Shown in pieces: positions 34,451 to 43,740 of a stretch of DNA of 64,000 nt (the first letter of the stretch is position 1; every line of letters begins with the position of its first letter). The position numbers were made by a program, and so were the translations under genes. A model generated the notes under the pieces. The model made no database searches and was not told where the DNA came from. It worked only from the letters and a program-made list of their open reading frames with translations. Location of the stretch: NCBI RefSeq assembly GCF_003480915.1, contig NZ_QUKD01000011.1, positions 88,894 to 152,893 of the forward strand, read 5' to 3'. Source of the DNA: Parabacteroides sp. TM07-1AC (GTDB lineage: Bacteria > Bacteroidota > Bacteroidia > Bacteroidales > Tannerellaceae).

Positions 34451-35716
34451 ATGAAAAAACGAGTGAGTTGGTTTTGTGTGTTGTTGATCTGTCTGCTGTG
34501 CGGATGTAACGATGATATGAAAGTAAGGGAGACAGTTACTTATACCGTGAATAAGCCTGTATACATGTCGTCCGATATCTTTCGTTCCTCTGTGAAAGTA
34601 ACTACGCAACCGGAAGAAATTACGCAGCAGGGAAAGATCTGTTTCTATGACGGTTATCTGTATATGTCGGAGCCTGGAAAGGGAATCCATATTATCGATA
34701 ACCGGAATCCTTCGTCACCGGCTGTGGTCGGTTTTATTGAATTGTTGGGAAATGCCGACCTGGCTATCCGTAATGATTTGTTGTATGCCGATTCGTATGT
34801 CGACCTGGTATGGTTTGATATCAGTAATCCGGCAGTACCGGCGTTGAAGAGCCGGCTGGAAAATGTGTTTCCTCAGAGTTATCCGCCGATTGAAGAAGGC
34901 ATAATCGATTCTGAAGTTTTTTCTGAGGCCGGAGGGGCTAAGGGGATTGTTGTTGGCTGGACGCAGGAAAAGGTGACGAAAACCTATGAATATTATAAAG
35001 ATGAACTCTATTGTAATGATATGGCGACAAGCCCCGGAAATAGCAGTGGCAGTTCTTCTACAGGTGTGAACGGTTCGATGTCCCGTTTTGGACTTTATAA
35101 GGATTATCTGTATGTCGTATTGAATAATCAGATGGATATCTTCGATCTTTCCGGCGCGGAACCGGTGGTTGCTGCAGAAACTGTTCCGGTCGGCTGGAAT
35201 GTCGAGACTATTTTCAGTTATAAGGACTATATGTTCATGGGAACGCCTACCGGAATGCTGATCTATTCTGTTGAAGATCCGGTAAAGCCTGAATACCAGT
35301 CTGCTATGGCTCATATATATGGTTGTGATCCGGTAGTAGTGGAAGATGATATTGCTTATGTGACGGTTCATTCCGGCAATAATTGCGGACAGAACTCCAA
35401 CGAGCTGATCATTTTGGATGTCAGCAATGTAAAAAGTCCGCAGCCGATCGTTGCGTATACAATGACAAAACCCAAAGGGTTGGGGATCGACAACGGTACA
35501 CTTTTCCTGTGTGACGATGGTCTGAAGATTTATGATGCAGCCGATCCGCAAACCCTGATGGCTAACCGCCTGGCCCATTACTCGGGTATGGAGGGCTATG
35601 ATGTGATTCCACACGACAATGTCTTGATGATGATGGCTGAAGACGGTATTTACCAGTATGATTATTCCAATTTGAAAGAGATCAGGTTGCTGAGTAAGCT
35701 GGCGGTGAAGAAGTGA
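34451..35716 (+). CDS. LVIVD-repeat beta-propeller lipoprotein
   Basis: 421 residues. Lipobox LLCGC (Cys19). Repeated blades carry the LVIVD-type pattern: GIHIIDNRNPSSPAVVGFI, LVWFDISNPAVPALKSRL, LIILDVSNVKSPQPIVAY and LKIYDAADPQTLMANRLA. These propellers are surface or periplasmic proteins of unknown ligand. An in-frame TTG at 34445 is less likely than this ATG. It follows the ECF/barrel pair on the same strand after 39 bp, so it may belong to that regulon. A bidirectional terminator follows. Confidence 0.85.
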   Translation: MKKRVSWFCVLLICLLCGCNDDMKVRETVTYTVNKPVYMSSDIFRSSVKVTTQPEEITQQGKICFYDGYLYMSEPGKGIHIIDNRNPSSPAVVGFIELLGNADLAIRNDLLYADSYVDLVWFDISNPAVPALKSRLENVFPQSYPPIEEGIIDSEVFSEAGGAKGIVVGWTQEKVTKTYEYYKDELYCNDMATSPGNSSGSSSTGVNGSMSRFGLYKDYLYVVLNNQMDIFDLSGAEPVVAAETVPVGWNVETIFSYKDYMFMGTPTGMLIYSVEDPVKPEYQSAMAHIYGCDPVVVEDDIAYVTVHSGNNCGQNSNELIILDVSNVKSPQPIVAYTMTKPKGLGIDNGTLFLCDDGLKIYDAADPQTLMANRLAHYSGMEGYDVIPHDNVLMMMAEDGIYQYDYSNLKEIRLLSKLAVKK

Positions 35717-35737
35717 AAAGAGTAGAAATGAAGAAAG

Positions 35738-35770
35738 AAAGCGGAAACCCTCTAACAGGGTTTCCGCTTT
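35738..35770. terminator. Bidirectional terminator between convergent genes
   Basis: A perfect 14-bp stem (35738-35751 with 35757-35770) closes a 5-nt loop, with A-rich sequence before and TTTATTTTT after. It serves the LVIVD gene (plus) and the SusD gene ending at 35776 (minus). Confidence 0.9.
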
Positions 35771-35775
35771 TATTT

Positions 35776-37428
35776 TTACCAGCCTGTCGGTTGGCTGATG
35801 TTCGGATTGGAAGTAACTTCTGCCTGAGGGAGAGGCCAGGAATCATTTTTGGGGAATGTACAGTTGCGTTCCTCGATAGTAACGAATGCATTACTATTTG
35901 GATTCCATGCACCTTGGATAGGGCCTGACATTGTTTTAGCTCCGATATCCCAACGGCGGATGTCATCGTAACGTTTGCCTTCGAAACCTAACTCTACACG
36001 ACGTTCACGGCGATATAACTCACGAACTTTTTCTTGCGTATTATAAATCGTTTTGTCCATGTTGGGCATTCCGGCACGGTTACGGATCATATTGATGTAT
36101 TTTTCTACCTCCGGATTTTGCCAATCTCCACTTTCAACCAGACATTCGACATACGTCAATAATACTTCTGCATAACGGTATAACATGAAGTCCAGACTAC
36201 CGCGTCCACTGGCACGGTCTTGTTCGCTGGCAAACTTTTTCAACATATAACCGGAAGCCGGGGCTCCTGTTTTTGTGTAGTAATCACTACTGTTCACATC
36301 AAACGGAGTGTAGGTGTAATTGGCAAAAGATGTGCTATCTCCGGGCATCATCACTGTAGCATGTAAGCGGGGATCACGTTGCTTGAAGAGCGGATTTTTT
36401 TCGTATTCAGTACGTTCGTTGGCCGGCAATGACTGGATTGTTTTTCCGTCTATTGTCTCAAATTCGTCAACGAATGATTTTAAAACACCGCAGGTTCCCT
36501 GCCCCCCTAAAGACATGCTGATACAACGGAACCAATATTGATTCAGACCGTTTGAGGTGAAAATGATACGCTCTTTATTCTGTTTTCCTACATAGTTGAA
36601 TAAATCACGATAGTTTTTCTCCGGAGCATTATCTGTAGATTCTGTATAATATAATTCAAATACACCTGAGTCGATCAGTTGTTTAGCAGCAGCCTTTGCA
36701 ATATCGTATTGTTTGAATTGTAAATTCAGATCCATTTTCAAAGCAAGAGCTGATGATCGGGACATGCGGGCGCGGCGTCCTTCATCCCAAATAAAAGGGC
36801 ATACATTGTCATCGGTAATACTAATCACTGCGTCGAATTCTTTGTTCAAAAAGTCGAGACATTCCTGTACACTATTACGGGCTATAAAATTTTCGTTTGG
36901 AGTTAACGACTTCTCAAGGATAGGTATACCGTCATGGCGACCGTACCATAAAAGTAATTGCATATGATACCAGGCACGCCATACACGAACATCCGCAATC
37001 ATTCTTTCACGTTCATATTCCAGTGTGAAATAAGCATCACCGACATGCTCAAGAAAACGGTTGCAGCGACGAATATATTCGTAATATTTGTCCCATAGTT
37101 TACTTATATATCCTCCGGTTGTTGGGGTTGCGGAACCATTGGCGAGATTGACTACTTCCGTTTGAAAATTAGACCGGAAATATTGATTATCCGTCATACC
37201 TTCCATATGAATCCATGCGACATTGGTGACAGTATTACTTGTAAAGTAAGATCCGTTCGGCCATGCTTTACACTGACCTAATGCACTCTCACATTCGTTC
37301 ATGGTTTTCCAGAATTCATCGTCTGTAACCCCTGTAGGATGATCTCTTGTCAGAAAATCAGAACAACTGCAAAATAGGAGTAACAACGAAGTAAATACCC
37401 ATGTCGCTATTTTATTATTTATTTTCAT
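35776..37428 (-). CDS. SusD/RagB family nutrient-binding lipoprotein
   Basis: 550 residues. Lipobox LLFCSC (Cys20/Cys22). SusD motifs: LTRDHPTGVTDDEFWKTMNE at the N-terminus, RVWRAWYHMQLLLWYGRHDG in the helical core, and the C-terminal MLYRYAEVLLTYVECLVESG and RRVELGFEGKRYDDIRRWDI. It forms the lid of the SusC transporter encoded 25 bp upstream. No enzyme gene accompanies this pair in the window, so the ligand cannot be inferred. It is the last gene of the ECF-FecR-SusC-SusD locus. Confidence 0.95.
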   Translation of the reverse strand: MKINNKIATWVFTSLLLLFCSCSDFLTRDHPTGVTDDEFWKTMNECESALGQCKAWPNGSYFTSNTVTNVAWIHMEGMTDNQYFRSNFQTEVVNLANGSATPTTGGYISKLWDKYYEYIRRCNRFLEHVGDAYFTLEYERERMIADVRVWRAWYHMQLLLWYGRHDGIPILEKSLTPNENFIARNSVQECLDFLNKEFDAVISITDDNVCPFIWDEGRRARMSRSSALALKMDLNLQFKQYDIAKAAAKQLIDSGVFELYYTESTDNAPEKNYRDLFNYVGKQNKERIIFTSNGLNQYWFRCISMSLGGQGTCGVLKSFVDEFETIDGKTIQSLPANERTEYEKNPLFKQRDPRLHATVMMPGDSTSFANYTYTPFDVNSSDYYTKTGAPASGYMLKKFASEQDRASGRGSLDFMLYRYAEVLLTYVECLVESGDWQNPEVEKYINMIRNRAGMPNMDKTIYNTQEKVRELYRRERRVELGFEGKRYDDIRRWDIGAKTMSGPIQGAWNPNSNAFVTIEERNCTFPKNDSWPLPQAEVTSNPNISQPTGW

Positions 37429-37453
37429 GATCTTTTATTTATTAGGTTTATTA

Positions 37454-40400
37454 TTAGAAATTCAGACTAACTCCCATAGAATAGGTTTTAACCAATGGAT
37501 ACGAACTTTTCTGGCCACGGCTCTCCGGGTCTACCAACTTCTCTTTCGCAAAAGTGAAAGGATTTTGGGCATTGACATATACACGAATGTTGGATATGCC
37601 AATTTTCTTTAATCCCATTTGATCGAACAAGTATCCTAGCTGAATATATTTTACGCGGCAGTAACTTGCATCGAAATGCCAGAAATCTGAACGATGGTTA
37701 TTATTTCCATAAGTAGAGTTCGGGGCAATACGGGGATAGCGGGCATCGGTATTATCCGGTGTCCAATAATCCGTTTGTACGGCAAGAGGTGTCTGTCCGT
37801 CGGAAGAAGTACTTAATCCGAATGAATATGGCTCTGAATAATAAGCATCTACACCGGAAACACCCTGAAATAAGACTTCTAATGACCACTTTTTATAGTT
37901 GAGTGTCAGGTTCGCGAAATAATTTAGTTTAGGTTGTTCGTCCCCACGAATGACACGGTCTTCAGTCGTTATTTTACCATCTTTGTTCGTATCTATATAA
38001 TGTATATCTCCCGGCTGTTGTCCGTCATAAATTATTACTCCTTCTTTAGGTATCCAATTACCATTGTCATCTTTGGTAAAGTCGCTTTCTTGTAATAATC
38101 CTGATGTCGGATAGACATAAAAACTATTTAGTGCGTGGCCAACGGTATTTATAGTATTACTATTGTCATAAGGACCTCCTAGCAGTTCTTCGATCTTGTT
38201 TTTATTTTGTGATAAGCCACCGTGAATGTTGAAACCGAAATCTTTAGTTAACTGTTTGTTGTAATTAAGATCTAATTCCCAACCACGGTTTCTTAATTGA
38301 CCTGAGTTCATCGGTACTTTTTCAATACCTCCGATATATGAAATGGGCGGTTCAATGATCAGGTCTGTTGTGATCTTATTATAATAATCGAATGTCAGAC
38401 TGAGATCTTTCAATATTCGTATATCAGCTCCTACATTCAGCATATTCACTTTTTCCCATGTAATATCCGGGTTTCCATAAGTCGTTTCATTTCCGTTTGA
38501 CGAATTTATCAATGCCTGGTATTTGTATAAACCGATATTTTCATTACCCAATAAACCGTAGGAAGCTCTCAGCTTAAACTCATTCAACCATTTGGCTTTT
38601 TTCATAAATTTCTCTTCGTGTACATTCCATCCAGCAGCCACGGAAGGGAATATTCCGAATTTGTTGCCTGGACCGAAACGGGAAGAGCCATCGCGACGAA
38701 CAGTTCCTTCCAGCAGAAACCTCCGGTCGAATGTATAATTAGCTTTGGCAAATACAGACACCATAGACCATTGGTCCCAGTCTCCGTCATTTGTTAATTC
38801 CTGATTGTATCCGCCTATGGCAAATAAGCGGTGTTTGTTTTTTTCTAATGTATATTCAGCTGTAGCACCTATATAATAATAACTGGAACGATCTTTACTG
38901 GCAGAATTGATAGAACTCCAGGTTTCCAGTAAAGCTCCGGAAGTATAATCGAAGAAGTTGTAAGCTGCCCGTTGGCGGTTGGTGGCACCACTACTTACGC
39001 GATATGAATATTGTCCTTTTAAAACTAAATTAGGGATGACTTCCCAGCGTGGAGCAATATTGATGCTGACATTATCTTCAAGAGCTTTGAATTCTCCACC
39101 ACGGTCTATTAATGCTGCCGGGTTACGCTGTTCCGGGCGGTTTCCGTAGAAAACGATATCGCTTCCTTCTTTCATTGGATAACGAGCTACCGTATTGGGA
39201 GGCGTTCCATACATGTATCCGATAATGGAAGATGTATAATTTCCGTCCCGGTACATCGGCTCCTGTCGGTTAGTACGATATGAGTTGAAGTCCATGTTGA
39301 CAGACAGGTTATCGAGTAGGCTGACGGATGTATTGGCACGTATATTGATACGGTCGGATTTTGCTTTTTCAATTAAACCTTCATTTTGCAGGTAATTGGC
39401 AGTTAAAGCGAAACGTGCCAGGTTACTACCTCCTGATACAGATACGGAATGGCTTTGTACGGAACCGTCTTTAAATAGAAAATCGGCCCAGTCTACATTC
39501 GGATATTTAACAGGATCTACACCTTTGCGGGTATTATCGATATCCTCCTGTGAATAAATAGGATCGCCTCCGATATTGATATTGGCTGCATTCAACATTT
39601 CCATGTATCCGGCTCCGTCGATGAATTCAGGTAAATAAGTGGCTTTCTGAATACCGAAATAGCCGTTATAGGAAACATTTACCTTACCGGGAGTACCACG
39701 TTTTGTTTTTACTACGATTACCCCATTTGCAGCACGTGCTCCGTAGATGGCTGCCGCCGCCGCGTCCTTTAAAACGGTGACGCTTTCGATCGTATTAGGG
39801 TCCAGATTATTCATATCCATAGGGATACCATCTACCAACACCAACGGATCACTGTCTGAAGTCAAAGAAGATATACCGCGAATTTTAATGGTTGCCGCAT
39901 CGGCACCCGGCAGACCTGAACTTTGTGTAACACTCAAACCTGTAATGCCTCCTTGTAATGACTGAGAAAGTGAGGTGATCGGCTTTGTCGACAGGTTTTT
40001 ATCAATATCCAGGGATGCAACGGATGAAATGGTATTTAATTTCTTTTCTTCTGAGAAACCGGTAACGACAATTTCATCTAATGTTTCAACATCTTCACTT
40101 AAAGAGACACTCAGGTTACTGATTGCACGTGATACAACATATTCATATTCTTTAAATCCTAAGAAATTGAAGATAAGTACATCTCCTCGTTTCGCTTTGA
40201 CGGAGAAATATCCATTCTGGTCACTGATCGTTCCCAGTTTAGTGCCTTTGATGGAAATATTAACGCCTGCCAAAGGGAAAGGTGGTTCTGAATTTTCCAA
40301 TACCTGACCTTGGATTGTCCAGGATCTGTCATCTGCCTGACTGGCGATGGCCGATTGCATTTCTTCTTTCGTTTTTTTTGCAATAGCAATGTAATTGTCG

Positions 40401-40735
40401 ATCTGCTTGAATGTGTAACCGTCACCAAGTACAGCCAATAATGCTTCTTTTATGTCAGAAGTTTTGATGTTTACGGACACACTTTTGCTTGTGGCTAATT
40501 CAGCAGTACTGTAAGCAATCTTGATTCCGGATTGTTCCGAGATTGCATCCAGAATTTGTTCCATCCTTGCATTTTTGAAAGATAGATTCAAGGTGTAATT
40601 TTGTATAAAAACGGATTCAAATGCGAAAGCATTGAATGAAACTGCTAACAGGAAGCAGTTAAGTAAAATAATAAACAATGATCGTTTTAAGACTTTTTGT
40701 GCCAGACAAATGTCTTCCGATGCTTTTTTTTCCAT
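37454..40735 (-). CDS. SusC/RagA family TonB-linked receptor with STN signalling domain
   Basis: 1093 residues. A long signal segment (1-40) is followed by an STN domain at about 45-118 (MEQILDAISEQSGIKIAYST), a carboxypeptidase-like domain at about 143-222 (AGVNISIKGTKLGTISDQNG), the plug (IKIRGISSLTSDSDPLVLVD, VLKDAAAAAIYGARAANGVI) and a barrel ending GVSLNF. The STN extension explains the greater length than the 25149 product and links it to the FecR at 40840 and the ECF sigma at 42066 for ligand-induced autoregulation, a layout common in host-glycan loci. The FecR-SusC gap of 104 bp contains a hairpin. Confidence 0.95.
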   Translation of the reverse strand: MEKKASEDICLAQKVLKRSLFIILLNCFLLAVSFNAFAFESVFIQNYTLNLSFKNARMEQILDAISEQSGIKIAYSTAELATSKSVSVNIKTSDIKEALLAVLGDGYTFKQIDNYIAIAKKTKEEMQSAIASQADDRSWTIQGQVLENSEPPFPLAGVNISIKGTKLGTISDQNGYFSVKAKRGDVLIFNFLGFKEYEYVVSRAISNLSVSLSEDVETLDEIVVTGFSEEKKLNTISSVASLDIDKNLSTKPITSLSQSLQGGITGLSVTQSSGLPGADAATIKIRGISSLTSDSDPLVLVDGIPMDMNNLDPNTIESVTVLKDAAAAAIYGARAANGVIVVKTKRGTPGKVNVSYNGYFGIQKATYLPEFIDGAGYMEMLNAANINIGGDPIYSQEDIDNTRKGVDPVKYPNVDWADFLFKDGSVQSHSVSVSGGSNLARFALTANYLQNEGLIEKAKSDRINIRANTSVSLLDNLSVNMDFNSYRTNRQEPMYRDGNYTSSIIGYMYGTPPNTVARYPMKEGSDIVFYGNRPEQRNPAALIDRGGEFKALEDNVSINIAPRWEVIPNLVLKGQYSYRVSSGATNRQRAAYNFFDYTSGALLETWSSINSASKDRSSYYYIGATAEYTLEKNKHRLFAIGGYNQELTNDGDWDQWSMVSVFAKANYTFDRRFLLEGTVRRDGSSRFGPGNKFGIFPSVAAGWNVHEEKFMKKAKWLNEFKLRASYGLLGNENIGLYKYQALINSSNGNETTYGNPDITWEKVNMLNVGADIRILKDLSLTFDYYNKITTDLIIEPPISYIGGIEKVPMNSGQLRNRGWELDLNYNKQLTKDFGFNIHGGLSQNKNKIEELLGGPYDNSNTINTVGHALNSFYVYPTSGLLQESDFTKDDNGNWIPKEGVIIYDGQQPGDIHYIDTNKDGKITTEDRVIRGDEQPKLNYFANLTLNYKKWSLEVLFQGVSGVDAYYSEPYSFGLSTSSDGQTPLAVQTDYWTPDNTDARYPRIAPNSTYGNNNHRSDFWHFDASYCRVKYIQLGYLFDQMGLKKIGISNIRVYVNAQNPFTFAKEKLVDPESRGQKSSYPLVKTYSMGVSLNF

Positions 40736-40792
40736 AAATTTGTAATTAACAGGTTACAACTAAAAATGATTTTTGTTTTTTGATCTGTTGCG

Positions 40793-40819
40793 GAGGTAGT
40801 ATCTGATCCATACTGCCTC
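40793..40819 (-). other. Hairpin between FecR and SusC genes
   Basis: A 10-bp stem with one mismatch (40793-40802 with 40810-40819) closes a 7-nt loop. On the minus strand no T-run follows, so it is not a standard terminator. It may be an mRNA processing or stability element, or an operator for SusC expression. Confidence 0.45.
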
Positions 40820-40839
40820 TGTTGATTTTCATGGTACTA

Positions 40840-42012
40840 TTACTTCATTTTCTCTTCCTCCTTTATCCTTTTAATGTTAATAATGTGGCCTATTCTCTCA
40901 AGTTTGACCGTAGAAGTATAGCTGATCACTTCCAGTAATTGGTCAAGATTCGTATTTCTATCAGCAGTAAGCGAATAACGGTTGTTTTTCAGACTTTCAT
41001 CTTCATACCGGACGGAAAAGTCATACCAACGCTGGAGCTTTCTGACAATTTCTTCCAATGTTGTATCTTTAAATATATATTCTCCGTTCATCCATGATGT
41101 AAAAAGCTCTGTATTTACTATTTGAGTAGAAGTCTGTGCATTTCTTTTATCGTATGTGAATTGTTCAGACGGAGCGATTGTTTCTGTTTTGTTTTTATCA
41201 GTTTTTACAGCGACGGAACCTTCTATCAGAGTTGTCGTAAAAGTGTTGTCGGACGAATAGCAGGATACGTTGAAAGAGGTACCCAGTACTCTTACATCCA
41301 TTCCATTTGCATGTACGATAAATGGTTTTTCTTTGTTGGGAGCAACGTGAAAATAAGCTTCTCCGATGAGAGTCACTTCTCTTTTGTCACCAGAAAATCG
41401 CACTGGGTAAGTTAGTTCAGTTTCGGAATTTAACCATATGCGAGTGCCGTCTGCCAACAATAACTGATATGTTTTCCCTTTTGGAATAACCAAATGATTA
41501 TTTTTTGTAGTAATTATCCCTGTATCCTTCTGCGATTCGTAGACCAGTTCGTTTTTAGCATCGTTTTTAATCACTACATGTTTTTCTTCCATCGAGAATG
41601 ATTCTTCCGTTAGGGCTATTTTTTCTCCATTTTCTAAAAGTAGGGTCGGTTGGTCGAATTCTTCCATATTTACTTCGCTGATGGCTGGTGTCTGGGGATG
41701 ATTGGTAAAAAACAGCAAACCGATTGATACAACAACTGCAACCATTGCTGCATAGCGGATCAATACAGGGATATTAAATACTTTCTTTTTATTGATCGTT
41801 TGTGTCCGGACTTGTTGCCAGGCTTGATCTGTATTGAATATTTTTTCTTTTGGAGTATAAGAACATCTTTTGTATAAGTGTTTTATTTTTTCATATTCTG
41901 CTTTATTTTCATCAGAGGCATTCAGCCAATCTGTGAAGATACGGCGTTCTTCTTCCGTGGCCTCATCAGCCAGGGACGATAGAATTATTTGATATATTTT
42001 TTCAGATGTCAT
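40840..42012 (-). CDS. FecR family anti-sigma factor
   Basis: 390 residues. The cytoplasmic part (1-80) includes DWLNASDENKAEYEKIKHLY, one transmembrane helix covers about 84-103 (LIRYAAMVAVVVSIGLLFF), and a periplasmic FecR domain covers about 175-270 (KGKTYQLLLADGTRIWLNSE, MDVRVLGTSFNVSCY). The C-terminal DUF4974 domain is visible in YIFKDTTLEEIVRKLQRWYD. It is 53 bp downstream of the ECF sigma gene and should relay the STN domain signal from the SusC at 37454. It is longer than the 10472 FecR because of an extra N-terminal segment. Confidence 0.95.
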   Translation of the reverse strand: MTSEKIYQIILSSLADEATEEERRIFTDWLNASDENKAEYEKIKHLYKRCSYTPKEKIFNTDQAWQQVRTQTINKKKVFNIPVLIRYAAMVAVVVSIGLLFFTNHPQTPAISEVNMEEFDQPTLLLENGEKIALTEESFSMEEKHVVIKNDAKNELVYESQKDTGIITTKNNHLVIPKGKTYQLLLADGTRIWLNSETELTYPVRFSGDKREVTLIGEAYFHVAPNKEKPFIVHANGMDVRVLGTSFNVSCYSSDNTFTTTLIEGSVAVKTDKNKTETIAPSEQFTYDKRNAQTSTQIVNTELFTSWMNGEYIFKDTTLEEIVRKLQRWYDFSVRYEDESLKNNRYSLTADRNTNLDQLLEVISYTSTVKLERIGHIINIKRIKEEEKMK

Positions 42013-42065
42013 TTTCTTCCTTTTTATATATTTACAATCGGGAAAGAAAAAATGGGTAGGTAAAA

Positions 42066-42587
42066 TCAGAAAAAAATCAGAAAAAATAAAAATGGCAGGT
42101 GTTTCAACTCTTCGCGCATGATCCGGAAAGCTTCTCCTATATGATATTTAACCGTATTTATCGATATGTTCGAAACTTCTGCAATTTCTTTATATCGCAG
42201 ACCTGTAACACATTTCAGTAGAAATATCTCACGGCATTTGGCTGGCAGTTTCAGCAAAGCCTGCTGTACTTCTTTTTGATAGATGAAATCATCTTCTTCA
42301 CTGAATTGTTCTTTCCACTCTTCTGTTAGAGTAGCCAAAAAGTCCTCTTTAACGATTTCAGCTTTGTAATAATTGATACAACTGTTTTTTATCGAACGGT
42401 AGGCGTACGGCAGGAATGTTTCAACGGTGACGGATAGATTCCTTTTTTCCCAAATGGAGATGAAAAATGTCTGAACAATATCTTCCCGTATCTGAGAATC
42501 AATAATATATTTGCCTGCGTAATTACACAAGTGAGAATAATATTCCCGGAATAATTTTTCGAAAATCTGTTCGTCCGATTTTAACAT
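42066..42587 (-). CDS. ECF RNA polymerase sigma factor
   Basis: 173 residues, Bacteroidetes sigma-70 family 1. Region 2 is FEKLFREYYSHLCNYAGKYI with REDIVQTFFISIWEKR; region 4 is LPAKCREIFLLKCVTGLRYK followed by EIAEVSNISINTVKYHIGEA. The C-terminus is unusually hydrophobic (LPFLFFLIFF), which could affect membrane association or sequestration by FecR. It heads the sigma-FecR-SusC-SusD locus on the minus strand and is divergent from the transaldolase gene across a 418-bp region. A candidate -7 box is at 42724-42731. Confidence 0.95.
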   Translation of the reverse strand: MLKSDEQIFEKLFREYYSHLCNYAGKYIIDSQIREDIVQTFFISIWEKRNLSVTVETFLPYAYRSIKNSCINYYKAEIVKEDFLATLTEEWKEQFSEEDDFIYQKEVQQALLKLPAKCREIFLLKCVTGLRYKEIAEVSNISINTVKYHIGEAFRIMREELKHLPFLFFLIFF

Positions 42588-42640
42588 AGGAGGTTATTTG
42601 TTCCCGGATAATAGTTATTGAATATATTTGTTTTTATATT

Positions 42641-42655
42641 AGTTCTATAAGAACT
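42641..42655. promoter_or_regulatory. Operator-like palindrome, copy 1
   Basis: AGTTCT-ATA-AGAACT is a perfect 6-3-6 palindrome, 54 bp upstream of the ECF sigma ATG. Its reverse complement with flank matches the site at 42844 in 17 of 18 bp. Confidence 0.5.
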
Positions 42656-42723
42656 CATGTTTTTTTATAAATACATAACTATTGATAATCAGTTACATAT
42701 CCGGATATCAGGAAAGATTATTC

Positions 42724-42731
42724 CAAATATA
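42724..42731 (-). promoter_or_regulatory. Candidate -7 box for ECF sigma gene
   Basis: Reads TATATTTG on the minus strand, giving a leader of about 130 nt before the ATG at 42587. No good -33 element is seen. Confidence 0.35.
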
Positions 42732-42820
42732 ATCTCATGTTTACATACATAGTTTAACGTAACAAATGGAATATAATGGTATTATTTCATCTCATTTAAC
42801 CTATTATTTCAAAAATAGAC

Positions 42821-42828
42821 TATATTTG
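42821..42828 (+). promoter_or_regulatory. Candidate -7 box for transaldolase gene
   Basis: TATATTTG fits TAnnTTTG. It predicts a start near 42834 and a leader of about 170 nt that begins with the operator-like palindrome at 42844. Confidence 0.4.
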
Positions 42829-42843
42829 CATTTGCTGAGCTGT

Positions 42844-42858
42844 AGTTCTTATAGGACT
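42844..42858. promoter_or_regulatory. Operator-like palindrome, copy 2
   Basis: AGTTCT-TAT-AGGACT has one mismatch from a perfect 6-3-6 palindrome. It lies just downstream of the predicted transcription start of the transaldolase gene, a repressor-like position. Confidence 0.5.
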
Positions 42859-43005
42859 AATGCAAATAGATTTGCATGAAAGTGTCTTTTATATCTGCAG
42901 TGAATACGAGTATATTCCTTTTTTATTGACAAATAAACTGCCTGAAAATAAACTATATCATAGAGGATATGTTATTCTAATAGAGACATTAAAAAGACAT
43001 AAGAT

Positions 43006-43662
43006 ATGAAATTTTTTATTGACACGGCGAACCTGGATCAGATTCGGGAAGCGAATGATTTGGGTGTATTGGATGGTGTGACGACCAATCCGTCCCTGAT
43101 GGCTAAAGAGGGGATAAAGGGAGTAGAAAACCAGCGGGCACATTATCTGAAGATCTGCGAGATCGTGGATGGGGATGTGAGCGCAGAAGTGATATCGACC
43201 GATTTTGAAGGGATGATCAAAGAAGGCAAAGAACTTGCAGCTTTGAATCCGCATATTGTGGTGAAAGTTCCTTGCATAGAAGCCGGGATCAAGGCGATCA
43301 AACATTTTTCCGACGAGGGAATCCGCACTAATTGTACATTGGTCTTTTCCCGCGGGCAGGCTCTTTTGGCTGCAAAGGCCGGAGCTACTTATGTTTCACC
43401 GTTCGTAGGACGTTTGGATGATATATCGAGTGACGGTATCGAACTGGTGAAAGGTATTGTCGACATGTTTTCATATTATGCATACGAAACTCAGGTTCTT
43501 GCTGCTTCCATCCGTAGTACACAGCATATTATCCAGTGCATCGAGGCAGGAGCCGATGTAGCAACCTGCCCGTTGTCAGCAATCAAAGGTTTGTTGAAAC
43601 ACCCGCTTACCGATAGTGGTCTGGCTACTTTCCTGGCTGATTATAAGAAAGTGAACGGATAA
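43006..43662 (+). CDS. tal: Transaldolase of the TalC/FSA family
   Basis: 218 residues, small TIM-barrel transaldolase group that moves the dihydroxyacetone unit in the non-oxidative pentose phosphate pathway, cytoplasmic. [18 protein letters not shown] and [13 protein letters not shown] open the barrel; Lys87 in VVKVPC is the Schiff-base lysine. Glu61 in SAEVIS and Phe in [11 protein letters not shown] are the residues of TalC transaldolases; true fructose-6-phosphate aldolases have Gln and Tyr at these sites. Databases often label the family fsa, but these residues favour transaldolase. A 20-bp terminator hairpin follows at 43691. Confidence 0.93.
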   Translation: MKFFIDTANLDQIREANDLGVLDGVTTNPSLMAKEGIKGVENQRAHYLKICEIVDGDVSAEVISTDFEGMIKEGKELAALNPHIVVKVPCIEAGIKAIKHFSDEGIRTNCTLVFSRGQALLAAKAGATYVSPFVGRLDDISSDGIELVKGIVDMFSYYAYETQVLAASIRSTQHIIQCIEAGADVATCPLSAIKGLLKHPLTDSGLATFLADYKKVNG

Positions 43663-43690
43663 TAGAGAGGATGTTTTTTCAATATTCCCT

Positions 43691-43740
43691 AAAAACTCGT
43701 TTTAAACGAACCCGAATTTCGTTTAAAACGAGTTTTTTTT
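43691..43740. terminator. Long perfect hairpin terminator built from array B units 1 and 2
   Basis: A perfect 20-bp stem (43691-43710 with 43718-43737) closes a 7-nt loop, with A-run before and T-run after. It lies 28 bp past the transaldolase stop and also faces the 3' end of the permease gene, so it can work in both directions. Confidence 0.8.

Larger units (their letters stand above)
42588..43005. other. 418-bp divergent intergenic region
   Basis: No gene found. It holds candidate -7 boxes for both flanking genes and two near-identical palindromes. An inverted repeat TATTTGCATT (42822-42831) and AATGCAAATA (42859-42868) brackets the second palindrome. It is AT-rich. Confidence 0.6.

Noticed and set aside
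34715..35614. 299-codon open frame antisense to the LVIVD propeller gene
   Set aside because: It is fully inside a well-supported gene on the other strand, has no family motif, and is low-complexity in His/Ile/Arg as expected for a mirror frame.
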